The notes under the pieces: generated by a model | What the model saw: only the letters and a program-made list of their open reading frames with translations | Told to the model about the DNA's origin: nothing | Database searches by the model: none | Source: Sulfurimonas sp. | Lineage (GTDB): Bacteria; Campylobacterota; Campylobacteria; Campylobacterales; Sulfurimonadaceae | NCBI RefSeq assembly: GCF_028714975.1 | Contig: NZ_JAQTLH010000002.1 | Span: 62,001 to 126,000, forward strand | Direction: 5' to 3' | Length of the DNA: 64,000 bases | In this document: positions 54,794-64,000 of the stretch, in pieces | How positions within the stretch are numbered: position 1 is the stretch's first letter | Layout: every line of letters starts with the position of its first letter | Translations under genes and position numbers: made by a program

Positions 54794-56608
54794 ATGAAAA
54801 GAACTATTGAGTTACTCAAGAAAAATGATGAGTTGAGAGTAATTGATCAAGAATTGGATATTTATCTTGAAATTCCTCATTTAGCTTATGCAGAGGTAAA
54901 GAAAAAAGATGGCGGCAAAGCTCTTCTTTTTACAAATGTCGTAGATAAAAAAAGCGGCAAAAAATTTAGTGAGCCGGTTGCTATGAATCTTTTTGGTTCA
55001 TATAAACGCTGTGAACTCCTCTTTGGCAGAACTATAGAATCTGTTGCCGATGAAATAACAAAGCTACTGCATTTGAAACCTCCTGTGGGTTTTTTAAATA
55101 AACTCTCAATGGCTAGTGAACTCTTCTCCCTAAAAAATATATTTCCAAAGAAACTAAGCAAGAGCGGAGCGTGTCAAGAAGTAAAATATTTGGATGAAAA
55201 TGTAGACCTTTATAGACTTCCGGTTCTTACGACGTGGGAGCAAGACGGCGGTCCATTTATCACAATGGGACAAGTTTATACACAAAGCTTAGACGGCGAG
55301 ATGGTAAATCTTGGTATGTACAGACTTCAAGTGTATGATAAAAATCATCTAGGAATGCACTGGCAGATTCATAAAGACTCTTCACACTTTTTTGACCAGT
55401 ATCAAAAAGCGGGTAAAAAGATGCCTGTTAGCGTTGCAATCGGCGGAGATCCTCTCTACACATGGTGCGCAACTGCTCCTCTTCCTTATGGTGTCAATGA
55501 ACTTTTAATGTATGGGCTTATAAAAAAACAGCCTGCAAAACTTGTAAAATCTTTAACGACTCCTCTTTATATTCCGCAAGATGTAGATTATGTTATTGAG
55601 GGTTGGGTCGATACCAGTGAGATGAGAATTGAGGGTCCTTTTGGAGATCATACGGGCTACTATACTTTAAGAGAGCCGTATCCGGTTATGGAAGTTAGCG
55701 CTATCACAATGAAAAAAAATCCTACTTTTTTAGCAACGGTTGTCGGTAAGCCCCCACTTGAAGATAAGTATATGGGTTGGGCGACCGGAAAGATATTTTT
55801 CCCGCTTTTAAAGACCACCGCACCGGATCTGCTTGATTATCATATGCCGGAGAATGCGGGTTTTCATAACTTAATTTTGGCAAAAATGCAGCCTTATTAT
55901 AAAGGTCATGCAAAACAGTTTATGCACGCTTTTTGGGGTGCTGGGCAGATGAGTTTCGTTAAACACGCTATATTTTTAGATGAAAATGCTCCTAAGTTGG
56001 AAAACTATGAAACTCTAAGTGCTTATATACTTGATAGATTTACGCCGAAATCTCTTTTTGTAACCGAGGGAATTTTGGATGCACTAGACCATTCATCTGC
56101 CGAGAGTTTGGTGGGTGGAAAATTAGGAATCGATGTAACGTCAGCGCAAAAACAAGAGGCTCCTGAGCTTCTTGGGGATGAGGAGTTGCTATTAAGGGTT
56201 AAAGAGGCTATCCCAGAAGCTGTCAATCTGCATCAGTTTATGAGAAGAACTAAAAATCCTATAACGGTAATATCCGTAAATAAGATTAAAAATTTAAAAA
56301 ATTGCTTCGAAGCTCTTGTGAAGTTAAGCCCGCATATCAGGATAGTTGTATTTGTAGATGATGCTAAAAATGATATATTTAATCCTTATATGTTAATCTG
56401 GAGAGTTACGAACAATATAGACGCGACAAGAGATCTTTTTGTATCAGGATTGATGGTCGGTGTGGACGGAACTAAGAAGAATGCCTTAGACGGTTTTACC
56501 AGAGAATGGCCCGATGATGTAGATTGTACGCAAAGCGTAGTAGACTCTTTAAAAAGTAAAGGTCTATGGGATTTAGAAGACAAACTGTACAAAAAGTATC
56601 AATTATAG
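54794..56608 (+). CDS. ubiD: UbiD-family decarboxylase (3-octaprenyl-4-hydroxybenzoate carboxy-lyase or menaquinone counterpart)
   Basis: The 604-residue protein has the UbiD middle region: VKSLTTPLYIPQDVDYVIEG, GPFGDHTGYYTLREPYP (about 278-294) with the E of E-x2-P-type site, and YMGWATGKIFFP. It decarboxylates a quinone precursor using prenylated FMN. In organisms of this phylum, which use menaquinone, the substrate may be a futalosine-pathway product. It lies two bases after hemC and ends the operon. Confidence 0.93.
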   Translation: MKRTIELLKKNDELRVIDQELDIYLEIPHLAYAEVKKKDGGKALLFTNVVDKKSGKKFSEPVAMNLFGSYKRCELLFGRTIESVADEITKLLHLKPPVGFLNKLSMASELFSLKNIFPKKLSKSGACQEVKYLDENVDLYRLPVLTTWEQDGGPFITMGQVYTQSLDGEMVNLGMYRLQVYDKNHLGMHWQIHKDSSHFFDQYQKAGKKMPVSVAIGGDPLYTWCATAPLPYGVNELLMYGLIKKQPAKLVKSLTTPLYIPQDVDYVIEGWVDTSEMRIEGPFGDHTGYYTLREPYPVMEVSAITMKKNPTFLATVVGKPPLEDKYMGWATGKIFFPLLKTTAPDLLDYHMPENAGFHNLILAKMQPYYKGHAKQFMHAFWGAGQMSFVKHAIFLDENAPKLENYETLSAYILDRFTPKSLFVTEGILDALDHSSAESLVGGKLGIDVTSAQKQEAPELLGDEELLLRVKEAIPEAVNLHQFMRRTKNPITVISVNKIKNLKNCFEALVKLSPHIRIVVFVDDAKNDIFNPYMLIWRVTNNIDATRDLFVSGLMVGVDGTKKNALDGFTREWPDDVDCTQSVVDSLKSKGLWDLEDKLYKKYQL

Positions 56609-56654
56609 CTATCTTGTTTTAAAATGTGTTATTTTTTATTCAATGTAAGGTAAA

Positions 56655-56660
56655 TATAAT
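56655..56660 (+). promoter_or_regulatory. -10 box ahead of the small cytochrome gene
   Basis: TATAAT lies 40 bases before the ATG, in a very AT-rich gap of 92 bases after ubiD. AAGGGG is present nine bases ahead of the ATG as ribosome site. Confidence 0.4.
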
Positions 56661-56700
56661 AAAGTGTAATGTAGCATAAGTAAACACAAGGGGTTTCTTT

Positions 56701-57042
56701 ATGGGTAAGTTTTTTATTTTTTCTTTATTTATGGTTGTTTTTGCTTTATCAAATGCAGATGCTGCATTGCATAAAGGGCAAAAAGAGTATTTGAAACAGT
56801 GTTCTAAATGTCATCCGGGCGGACAGACGTTTATCTCTAAAAAATATATTAGAGAGTGGGAACAGATTATGAAGAACAACGGTGAAGAGTTGGCGAAAGT
56901 ACATTTAAGCAGCAGTGATGAAAAAGCTAAGCCTTCTCATGAATATTTTAAAAATAAAGAATCAAAAGATAATGCAGTCCATTTAATGCAATTTTTGATG
57001 GAGTACGCAAAAGATAGCGGTAAAGTTCCTGCTTGTAATTGA
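56701..57042 (+). CDS. Small periplasmic monohaem cytochrome-like protein
   Basis: The 113-residue protein has a signal peptide (FFIFSLFMVVFALSNADA, about 3-20) and one CxxCH site, CSKCH (about 34-38), followed by WEQIMKNNGEELAKVHLSS and a helical end. It resembles small haem c proteins that relay electrons in the periplasm. No methionine ligand is obvious, so the sixth ligand is not clear. It is transcribed alone from its own promoter. Confidence 0.8.
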   Translation: MGKFFIFSLFMVVFALSNADAALHKGQKEYLKQCSKCHPGGQTFISKKYIREWEQIMKNNGEELAKVHLSSSDEKAKPSHEYFKNKESKDNAVHLMQFLMEYAKDSGKVPACN

Positions 57043-57062
57043 AAATACCTCTAAAAACTCTT

Positions 57063-57092
57063 AACACTATTTTAGATAGATAGAATAGTGTT
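57063..57092 (+). terminator. Hairpin after the cytochrome gene
   Basis: AACACTATT (57063-57071) pairs with AATAGTGTT (57084-57092), a nine-bp stem with a 12-base loop, followed by GCTCTTATTT. The stem is 21 bases after the cytochrome stop and ahead of the argH promoter. Confidence 0.55.
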
Positions 57093-57184
57093 GCTCTTAT
57101 TTACGCTACTTTGTAAAATCACTTAATTTAGCTAAAATACCAAACTTTTTTAACAACTTATAAAATAAAATTAAGGAAATTATC

Positions 57185-58585
57185 ATGGACAAAATGTGGT
57201 CGGGTCGTTTTTCTGCAAGCGCATCAAGCCTTTTGGATCAGTTTAACGCATCTATTATGTTTGATAGAAAACTTTATCGCGAAGATATTGAAGGCTCTCT
57301 TGCTCATGCTGCTATGCTTGCTAAACAAGGTATCTTGACGGCTGATGAACTCGCTCAAATAAGAGATGGGCTAAATCAAGTTAAAAATGAGATCGAGTCG
57401 GGTGAATTTGAATGGAAAATATCGGATGAAGACCTTCATATGGGGATTGAAAAACGCTTAACCGCTATTATTGGAGAAGCCGGAAAAAAACTTCATACGG
57501 CAAGAAGCAGAAATGATCAGGTTGCAGTAGATTTTCGCCGTTATGTTCTTCGTAAAAACTTAGAAATAGTTGACGCGCTTAAGCTTCTAATGAATGAGAT
57601 ACATGTCGTAGCAAGTAAACATACTCAAACGTTACTTCCCGGTATGACGCATCTTCAACATGCTCAACCGATTAATTTTGCTTTTCATTTAAGCGCATAT
57701 TTGTCAATGTTTAAAAGAGATATTGAGAGATTTCTTAGTTCACATGCAAGAAATAACATCTCTCCTTTGGGATGTGCGGCGCTTGCAGGAACTCCGCATA
57801 AAATTGACAGAGATATGACGGCCGAACTTTTAGGCTTTAGCGGCGTAAGCGTAAACTGTTTAGATACGGTAAGCGATAGAGATTTTGCGTTAGAGATTTT
57901 ATTCAATATTTCAACCATGATGATGCACATCTCCCGTTTGAGCGAAGAGTTGGTTATGTGGTCAAGCTATGAGTTTAGATTTATTGAGCTTAGCGATGAG
58001 TACTCAACAGGCTCGTCAATAATGCCTCAAAAGAAAAATCCCGATGTTCCCGAACTTCTTCGCGGCAAAACGGGGCGAGTTTACGGTTCATTAATGGGAC
58101 TATTAACCGTTATGAAAGGTCTTCCTTTAGCTTACAATAAAGATACGCAAGAAGACAAAGAGGGTGTTTTTGATGCGGTTGAGACAGCTGAAATTTCATT
58201 AGAGATACTAAAAGAAGCTATTAAAACTATGCAGGTAAAAGCACACTATATGAAGAGTGCCTGCAAAATCGGACATTTAAGTGCTACCGATTTGGCAGAT
58301 TATCTAGTTCAAAAGTGTGATATCCCTTTTAGAGAAGCTCATTTTATTACCGGAAAAGCGGTAGCTAAGAGTGAAGAGTTAAAAATTGATTTGAGTGATA
58401 TCGAGCTAAAATATCTTCAAGAGATTGATAGTAGAATAGGCGAAGATGTTTTGGCGTTTTTATCGATTGAAAACTCTATGAATGCCAGAACTTCAGCAGG
58501 CGGAACATCAACCCAGAGAACTGAAGAACAGCTGGCGTATTTTAAAAATTTTTTAGTAAAAACTAATGCGGAGTTGTTTATATGA
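57185..58585 (+). CDS. argH: Argininosuccinate lyase
   Basis: The 466-residue protein has the family signature [12 protein letters not shown] (about 278-289), [15 protein letters not shown] and the [13 protein letters not shown] region. It makes arginine and fumarate. TAAGGAAA precedes ATG, with a TAAAAT-like -10 box about 50 bases upstream. Its stop overlaps the OsmC-type gene by four bases. Confidence 0.97.
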   Translation: MDKMWSGRFSASASSLLDQFNASIMFDRKLYREDIEGSLAHAAMLAKQGILTADELAQIRDGLNQVKNEIESGEFEWKISDEDLHMGIEKRLTAIIGEAGKKLHTARSRNDQVAVDFRRYVLRKNLEIVDALKLLMNEIHVVASKHTQTLLPGMTHLQHAQPINFAFHLSAYLSMFKRDIERFLSSHARNNISPLGCAALAGTPHKIDRDMTAELLGFSGVSVNCLDTVSDRDFALEILFNISTMMMHISRLSEELVMWSSYEFRFIELSDEYSTGSSIMPQKKNPDVPELLRGKTGRVYGSLMGLLTVMKGLPLAYNKDTQEDKEGVFDAVETAEISLEILKEAIKTMQVKAHYMKSACKIGHLSATDLADYLVQKCDIPFREAHFITGKAVAKSEELKIDLSDIELKYLQEIDSRIGEDVLAFLSIENSMNARTSAGGTSTQRTEEQLAYFKNFLVKTNAELFI

Positions 58586-59046
58586 GAGTGACAATATCAC
58601 ACTTAAACGAGATGAAATTTGAGGCAAAAACAGATAAAAGCAGTTTTATTATTGATTGCCCTGTTATAACTCCGATAGAGTATTTTTTAGCGGGAATTAT
58701 CTCATGCAGTGCAACAGATATGGTTATGATGCCTAAAAACCAAAATAAAACCGTTACAAATTTAGTAATTGACGGTGATGCAGTGAGAAATGATGATTTT
58801 CCTAAAAAGTTCAATACCTTGCATCTTGATTATAGATTTGATTCAGATGCCGATGATATAGTGGCTGCTAGATGGGTTATGGCTTCGTTAGAGACATACT
58901 GCTCGACGATTAATACTATCAGAGATTCCGTAGCCGTATCATATTCTGTGACTCATAACGGAAAAAAGATTAAAGAGAATGAAAAAATTATTTCAGGCGG
59001 CGGCTTAAAAATAGATATGGGAAAAATTGAGAGTTGCCCGTCATAG
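58582..59046 (+). CDS. OsmC/Ohr-family protein
   Basis: The 154-residue protein has an OsmC fold with two redox cysteines: one in ISCSATDMV (about 41-49) and one in [12 protein letters not shown] (about 103-114). Such proteins reduce organic or lipid hydroperoxides. The sequence around the first cysteine differs from Ohr, so the substrate is open. It overlaps argH by ATGA. Confidence 0.85.
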   Translation: MRVTISHLNEMKFEAKTDKSSFIIDCPVITPIEYFLAGIISCSATDMVMMPKNQNKTVTNLVIDGDAVRNDDFPKKFNTLHLDYRFDSDADDIVAARWVMASLETYCSTINTIRDSVAVSYSVTHNGKKIKENEKIISGGGLKIDMGKIESCPS

Positions 59047-59052
59047 GGCAAC
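59033..59052. terminator. Terminator hairpin between osmC-type and hinT genes
   Basis: GTTGCCC (59033-59039) pairs with GGGCAAC (59046-59052) over a six-base loop and is followed by TTTAAATC. It contains the OsmC stop codon and lies two bases from the opposite-strand hinT end, so it may end both transcripts. Confidence 0.65.
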
Positions 59053-59053
59053 T

Positions 59054-59410
59054 TTAAATCATACTCTTTGGGTCTGCGTCGCTTAAATGCGACCATGCTA
59101 GTTTTGCTCCGCCAAGCAGATGAAAATGGAGATGTTTTACCTCTTGCCCTCCGTCTTCTCCGATGTTTGTTATAACTCGATACCCGCTTTTGTCAATACC
59201 TAACTCTTTTGCAACATCTTGCATAAAAAGAGTCATATCTTTCATAATTTGAGGCGTTACTTCATTAAAACTATCTACATGAATTTTTGGAATAGCCAGT
59301 ATATGTACGGGAGCTTTTGGATTTATATCGTGAAATGCCAAAAAATTCTCATTTTCTAATATAATATTTGAGGGTATTTCATTGTTAATTATTTTACAAA
59401 ATATGCACAT
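59054..59410 (-). CDS. HIT-family hydrolase (HinT)
   Basis: The 118-residue protein begins MCIFCKIINNEIPSN and carries the histidine triad VKHLHFHLLGG (about 94-104). HinT proteins hydrolyse adenosine phosphoramidates. The CIFCKI cysteines form a possible zinc site, common in the group. It is convergent with the OsmC gene and divergent from pheS. Confidence 0.95.
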   Translation of the reverse strand: MCIFCKIINNEIPSNIILENENFLAFHDINPKAPVHILAIPKIHVDSFNEVTPQIMKDMTLFMQDVAKELGIDKSGYRVITNIGEDGGQEVKHLHFHLLGGAKLAWSHLSDADPKSMI

Positions 59411-59480
59411 TATGCTTCCTTTTTTTATTTATTGTAGCATATAAAATGCTAAATGAAGCTATATATAAATTATATTTGAC

Positions 59481-59516
59481 TATAATCCCTTTAAAATTTA
59501 AGAGGGAATTTCCCTC
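59481..59516 (+). promoter_or_regulatory. pheS promoter -10 box and leader hairpin
   Basis: TATAAT (59481-59486) is followed by GAGGGAA (59502-59508), T, and TTCCCTC (59510-59516), a perfect seven-bp hairpin nine bases before the pheS start codon at 59525. The ribosome-site-like GAGGG is sequestered by the stem, so the hairpin may influence pheS translation. Confidence 0.45.
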
Positions 59517-59524
59517 CAGTACGG

Positions 59525-60526
59525 GTGAGTCTATTGAAAGATTGGTATGACGCAATAAAAGAAGCACAAAGTGTTGATAAAATCGAAGAAATTCGTATAT
59601 CCGTGTTTGGAAAAAAAGGTGTTTTGGCGGCAGAATTTGCTAGAATGAAAGAAGCACCGGATGAAGAAAAATCAAAAATTGCACAAGAGCTAAACATTCA
59701 TAAAAATGCACTTATGAATGAATTAACTGCAAGAAAAATAGTTCTTCAAACATTAGAGCTGCAAGCGCATATGAAAGCACAAGCAGTTGATGTGACCATG
59801 TTTAGCTCCCATTCTGAAGCAGGTGCGCTGCATCCCGTGATGGAGACTATGGATAGAATAGTAGAATATTTTTCATCTATGAATTTTGCCGTAAGAACGG
59901 GAACGATGGTAGAAGATGATTTTAATAACTTTGAAGCTCTAAATCTTCCAAAATATCATCCTGCTCGCGATATGCAAGATACATTTTACTTTAAAGACGA
60001 GATGCTGCTTCGTACACACACATCGCCTGTTCAGATAAGAACAATGATGAGCACAAAGCCTCCTATCCGTATGATAGCGCCGGGAGCGGTTTTTAGAAGA
60101 GATTACGATATCACCCATACTCCTATGTTTCATCAAGTTGAGGGGCTTTTGGTTGATAAAGAGGGAAAGGTCTCTTTTGCAAATCTGAAGTTTATTTTAG
60201 AAGATTTTTTAAAGTACATGTTCGGTGATGTAAAAGTTCGTTTTCGTCCTAGTTTCTTTCCTTTTACGGAGCCTTCGGCAGAGGTAGATATCTCATGTGT
60301 ATTTTGTAAAGGCGAAGGTTGCAGAGTTTGTTCTAAAACCGGATGGCTGGAAGTTTTAGGTTGCGGAATCGTAGATCCTAATGTCTTTAAAGCAGTAAAA
60401 TATGAAAATGTGAGTGGATATGCTTTTGGTCTCGGTGTTGAGAGATTTGCAATGCTGATTCATCAGATAGGAGATCTTCGTTCGCTTTTTGAGGGAGATA
60501 TTAAGTTGCTGGAGCAGTTTCGATGA
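59525..60526 (+). CDS. pheS: Phenylalanyl-tRNA synthetase alpha subunit
   Basis: The 333-residue protein has an N-terminal coiled coil (about 10-80) and the class II core: [12 protein letters not shown] (about 160-171), [22 protein letters not shown] and [10 protein letters not shown] (about 300-309). It forms the alpha2-beta2 enzyme with PheT. The start is given as GTG 59525; TTG 59534 is an alternative, and no strong ribosome site decides. Its end overlaps pheT by ATGA. Confidence 0.96.
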   Translation: MSLLKDWYDAIKEAQSVDKIEEIRISVFGKKGVLAAEFARMKEAPDEEKSKIAQELNIHKNALMNELTARKIVLQTLELQAHMKAQAVDVTMFSSHSEAGALHPVMETMDRIVEYFSSMNFAVRTGTMVEDDFNNFEALNLPKYHPARDMQDTFYFKDEMLLRTHTSPVQIRTMMSTKPPIRMIAPGAVFRRDYDITHTPMFHQVEGLLVDKEGKVSFANLKFILEDFLKYMFGDVKVRFRPSFFPFTEPSAEVDISCVFCKGEGCRVCSKTGWLEVLGCGIVDPNVFKAVKYENVSGYAFGLGVERFAMLIHQIGDLRSLFEGDIKLLEQFR

Positions 60527-62862
60527 TAGTTACTAGAAGTTGGTTAAACGAGTGGATAGATTTAAACGGGGTATCTACGGATCAGTTGGCAAAAACATTT
60601 AACTCTATCGGTTTAGAGGTAGACAGTATCTCAACTTATAAAGTTCCTCAAAAAATAGTATTCGGTAGAGTCTTAGAGTGCGAAAAACATCCTGATGCCG
60701 ATAAGCTGAATGTTTGTAAAGTAGATGTCGGAGATGCTGTTTTACAAATTGTTTGCGGTGCTTCAAATGTTAGAGCCGGACTTGATGTAGTTGTTGCAAC
60801 CGTCGGTGCAGTTATGCCTGATGGAATGGTTATCAAACAAGCAAAACTTCGCGGCGTTGAGTCTGAGGGTATGATTTGTTCGGCTAAAGAGATAGGTTTG
60901 CCGGATTCAAAAGATGGAATAATGGAGCTTGATGGCAGTATCGGAAAATTCAAACTGGGTCAAGAAGTTTGTGAAAACCCGATATTTAGCGATGATGTCA
61001 TAGAGATAGAGCTAACCGCTAATCGTGGTGACTGTTTAAGCATTAGAGGTATTGCAAGAGATTTGAGTGCAGCCTTTGATAGAGCGCTTAGAGAAAGAAA
61101 TATAAAAGAGAGTGAAGAAAAAAGAGTCGGAATAGGGCGAATCTTGGCTCTTTCGCATGAAAATAATTTAAATGTAAATATTCGCTATAAAGCTGTGGAT
61201 TTAAAAGAATTGAAATTGTCTTTTGTCGTTAAACTTAGACTTTTACAAATAGAAGAGAAAAAAGAGACTGATATAGAATCTGCTATAGCCTATGCAACAC
61301 ATAGCAGCGGAGTTGTTTTAAGAGCATATAACCATGGCTTTTTCTGTGCTAAAGATGAGATTTTGGCAAAAGCATCATTATGTCAGGATGAGAATGGCTT
61401 TGCATCAATAATGGCAAGAGAAAATAAGAAAGCTTCCACTATAGGAATAACTCAAGAAGATGCTTCTAAAGCAACTAGCGATGAGGGAATTGTCTTAATT
61501 GAAGCTAGCTATATTCCGCCGGATATTATCTCTAAAAAAATGCAAAGTAAAAAAATGGCTGCGGGTCATAGTTATTATAGAGCTTCAAGAGGAAGCGAGC
61601 CGGATTTAGATCAGGGTCTAAATTATTGTATCGATTTTATTGAATCAAACTCCGCTTCATCTGTTTTTGGCGGTACGATTGAACTTTACGATATGCACGA
61701 AGATAAAATCATAAGCGTTAGCAAAAAAGAGATTGATGAAATTGTCGGCGCTAATATCGATAAAGCTAAAATAACAAAAATATTGAAAAACTTAGGTTTT
61801 GAGACTACAAAATTATCAGCTGAAGATTTTGTTGTTTTAGTTCCGAAATTTAGACACGATATATCAAACAGACAAGATATAGCCGAAGAGATTGTTCGTT
61901 TAATCGGTATTGACAATATCCCTTCAAAACCTTTTACTTTTACTGAAGACAACAGACTCGGGGATGATTATTTTAGGTATAAAAAAAGACAGACATATAG
62001 ACATAAAGCTGCCTATAGCGGATTTTTTGAGTCTGTCTCTTTTGTTTTTGACGATAAAAAAATTTTACAAGAGTATGGATTTGAAACCCTTGATGAGAGC
62101 AAAGAACTGCTTAATCCTATCGTAAATACGCTAGATACTCTAAGGTCTACACTCTTGAGTGGATTGCTTAGAGCTGCATCAAATAACTCTAAAAACGGAT
62201 ACTCGTCGGTAAAACTTTTTGAAATTGGTTCCGTATTTAGCTCACAAAGAGAGGAATCTTTGAAGATGGCAATGCTCTTTAGCGGAGATAGAGAGTCTCA
62301 AAGTTTGTCAAACTCCGGGAAACCTCTAAAAGTTGATTTTGGATTTTTTGCTCAAAAGGTTTCAAATATTATAGGAGAGTTTGAACTTCGTGAGTTTAAA
62401 ACGAAACATTCGCTCTCACACCCATTTCAGTCTGCTGCCGTAGTAATGGAAGGTGAAGTAGTCGGAGAGCTTTTCCGTCTTCATCCAAATGTTGAAGATA
62501 GTTATGATTTAGGTATAACATATATGTGTGAGCTTGATTTTGAAAAACTGCCGAGCGGTTTAAAAACTGCAAAAAAAACCTCAAAATATCAGGCATCATA
62601 TAGAGATTTGAGTATTGTAATGCCAAAAGAGATGAGTTATGAAAAAGTAAAGAGTGTGATTGAAGAGTCTGCAACACTAGAGCTTGTTCGTTTTTATCCG
62701 GTTGACAAATACAGTGATGAATCACTAGGTGAAAATATGAGTCTATCTATTCGTTTTGTTCTGCAGTCAAATGATAAAACACTTGAAGAAGAAGATATTA
62801 CAAAAGCAATGGATTCTATCTTAAATGCACTTAATAATAAACTAGGAATTGGTATTAGATGA
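60523..62862 (+). CDS. pheT: Phenylalanyl-tRNA synthetase beta subunit
   Basis: The 779-residue protein has an N-terminal tRNA-binding EMAP-like domain (about 40-150, [14 protein letters not shown]), the B1/B5 domains with [10 protein letters not shown], and a C-terminal FDX-ACB domain (about 690-779, [13 protein letters not shown]). It follows pheS with a four-base overlap. The length is normal. pheS - pheT - aroA is the arrangement also seen in related bacteria. Confidence 0.97.
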   Translation: MIVTRSWLNEWIDLNGVSTDQLAKTFNSIGLEVDSISTYKVPQKIVFGRVLECEKHPDADKLNVCKVDVGDAVLQIVCGASNVRAGLDVVVATVGAVMPDGMVIKQAKLRGVESEGMICSAKEIGLPDSKDGIMELDGSIGKFKLGQEVCENPIFSDDVIEIELTANRGDCLSIRGIARDLSAAFDRALRERNIKESEEKRVGIGRILALSHENNLNVNIRYKAVDLKELKLSFVVKLRLLQIEEKKETDIESAIAYATHSSGVVLRAYNHGFFCAKDEILAKASLCQDENGFASIMARENKKASTIGITQEDASKATSDEGIVLIEASYIPPDIISKKMQSKKMAAGHSYYRASRGSEPDLDQGLNYCIDFIESNSASSVFGGTIELYDMHEDKIISVSKKEIDEIVGANIDKAKITKILKNLGFETTKLSAEDFVVLVPKFRHDISNRQDIAEEIVRLIGIDNIPSKPFTFTEDNRLGDDYFRYKKRQTYRHKAAYSGFFESVSFVFDDKKILQEYGFETLDESKELLNPIVNTLDTLRSTLLSGLLRAASNNSKNGYSSVKLFEIGSVFSSQREESLKMAMLFSGDRESQSLSNSGKPLKVDFGFFAQKVSNIIGEFELREFKTKHSLSHPFQSAAVVMEGEVVGELFRLHPNVEDSYDLGITYMCELDFEKLPSGLKTAKKTSKYQASYRDLSIVMPKEMSYEKVKSVIEESATLELVRFYPVDKYSDESLGENMSLSIRFVLQSNDKTLEEEDITKAMDSILNALNNKLGIGIR

Positions 62863-64000
62863 GCAGCGTAAAAGTTAGTAAAGCGGCAAAATTTTCACTT
62901 CGTATTTCTGAGATAGCACCGGATAAATCAATATCTCACAGATGTGCAATGTTTGCTATGCTAGCAGACGGAACAAGTGAGATAACTAACTTTTTAAGAG
63001 CGGAAGATACGCTAAATTCTCTACAAATTGTAAAAAATCTAGGTGCAACCGTAGAAGATGACGGTATGACTATCAAGATAAGTTCCGACGGGATAAAAGA
63101 GAGTAGTGAAATTTTAGATTGTGGAAATTCAGGAACGGGAATGAGGCTTTTTTGCGGACTTTTGAGTTCGGCAGAGGGACATTTTGTTTTAACGGGAGAC
63201 GAATATCTTCGCCGTCGTCCTATGAAGCGGGTAACTGCTCCGCTTCGTGACATCGGTGCAAAGCTTGACGGCAGAAATAACGGTGATTTGGCACCGATTA
63301 GCATAAGGGGAGCATCTCTTAGAGCGTTTAATTATGAGAGCAAAATCGCTTCTGCACAAGTTAAGAGCGCTATGATTTTAGCGGCTCTTAGAGCTGATGG
63401 CGAATGTAGCTACAAGGAGCCTGAACTTAGCAGAGACCATACGGAGAGAATGTTAAAAGGTATGGGTGCGGAGATAGAAGTAGATGGTTTAACTACTAAA
63501 ATAAAACCGATGAAAAAACTTCTCTCACCTCTAAAAATAAGAGTTCCAGCTGACCCTTCAAGTGCATTTTTCTTTGGAGTTGCAGCTGCTATAACTCCAA
63601 ATTCCGATGTTGTTTTAGAGGGCGTTACGCTAAATCCGACACGCATTGAAGCATTTGAAGCACTGCGTAGAATGGGTGCTGATATAAGATATGAGACGAC
63701 GGATAATAAGTATGAACCTATCGGGAATATACATGTAAAGTACTCTTTGCTTAAAGCTATAACGGTTGAAGATAATATATCTTGGCTTATTGACGAACTT
63801 CCGGCACTCTCTATCGCTTTTGCGTGCGCAGAGGGTGTAAGTGTGGTAAAAAATGCAGAGGAACTTAGGGTTAAAGAGAGCGATAGAATCTCAACCGTAG
63901 TAAACGGACTTAGAGCTTGCGGGATTGAAGTAGATGAAGTTCATGACGGTTATAGCGTAAAAGGCTCAGAACTTAAAGCCTCTACTATCAACAGCCATGG
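62859..64000 (+). CDS. aroA: 3-phosphoshikimate 1-carboxyvinyltransferase (partial at the window edge)
   Basis: The frame is open from ATG 62859 ([12 protein letters not shown]) to the window end, about 380 residues. It has the EPSP synthase features: PDKSISHRCAMFAMLADG (about 21-38), LDCGNSGTGMRL with the PEP-binding loop (about 86-97), RRRPMKRV, and LRVKESDRI with the shikimate-pathway KESDR motif. It joins shikimate-3-phosphate with PEP. It overlaps pheT by four bases and continues beyond this window. Confidence 0.96.
   Translation, partial: MSSVKVSKAAKFSLRISEIAPDKSISHRCAMFAMLADGTSEITNFLRAEDTLNSLQIVKNLGATVEDDGMTIKISSDGIKESSEILDCGNSGTGMRLFCGLLSSAEGHFVLTGDEYLRRRPMKRVTAPLRDIGAKLDGRNNGDLAPISIRGASLRAFNYESKIASAQVKSAMILAALRADGECSYKEPELSRDHTERMLKGMGAEIEVDGLTTKIKPMKKLLSPLKIRVPADPSSAFFFGVAAAITPNSDVVLEGVTLNPTRIEAFEALRRMGADIRYETTDNKYEPIGNIHVKYSLLKAITVEDNISWLIDELPALSIAFACAEGVSVVKNAEELRVKESDRISTVVNGLRACGIEVDEVHDGYSVKGSELKASTINSH

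Overview
The window comes from a low-GC Gram-negative bacterium that looks like a member of the Campylobacterota (formerly Epsilonproteobacteria), most likely a Sulfurimonas-type sulfur oxidiser or denitrifier. The reasons are the gene order DUF2018 gene - exported protein - polyprenyl synthase - hemA - proS - fxsA - hemC - ubiD and the blocks metallo-hydrolase - nadE - lpxK, fliL - acpS and pheS - pheT - aroA, which resemble Campylobacter and Helicobacter. Other support is an isolated atpB, c-type cytochrome motifs, a NIT-domain chemoreceptor and many c-di-GMP enzymes. This is judged by eye; no database was searched. About 55 genes are packed tightly with many 1 to 4 base overlaps. I see no tRNA, rRNA, CRISPR array or full insertion sequence, and no gene-free gap exceeds 300 bases.

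Layout. 1-4.5 kb: the end of a membrane protein gene, a palindromic repeat, and a minus-strand TolC - HlyD - MacB-type permease - ATPase export operon. 4.6-9.5 kb: a GGDEF/EAL protein, ligA and tlyA. 9.6-11.5 kb: a small accessory island with a methyltransferase and two toxin-antitoxin pairs in tandem (HigB/HigA-like, then MntA/HepT-like). 11.5-14.8 kb: ribF, truD (apparently with an ATT start), atpB and small proteins. 14.9-27.9 kb: a signalling region with a NIT chemoreceptor; a four-gene operon joining an HD-GYP phosphodiesterase, a kinase/phosphatase fusion, an RsbR-like STAS protein and a diguanylate cyclase; a haem-c-binding GGDEF/EAL protein; a two-component pair; and a porin - binding protein - diguanylate cyclase operon. 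28-48 kb: mostly housekeeping (gatB, gpsA, rny, ftsY, radA, acpS, cmoB, nadE, lpxK, argB), with a Kv-type potassium channel followed by a separate RCK protein. 48.3-56.6 kb: a long haem, isoprenoid and ProS operon. 56.7-64 kb: a small cytochrome, argH, an OsmC protein, hinT, and pheS - pheT - aroA, with aroA cut by the window edge.

The most novel-looking part is 14.8-25 kb. A tandem 11-bp direct repeat (AATCAAACACT twice) lies at the same distance from a -10-like box in front of both the chemoreceptor and the c-di-GMP/partner-switch operon, and a half copy lies ahead of the two-component pair. This suggests one transcription factor ties chemotaxis, partner switching and c-di-GMP turnover together; the OmpR-type regulator at 24349 is the obvious candidate. 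Other points of interest are a ProS without its editing domain, a two-copy double-hairpin intergenic repeat, an apparently leaderless higB with a dyad over its promoter, and a perfect palindrome at the radA promoter.
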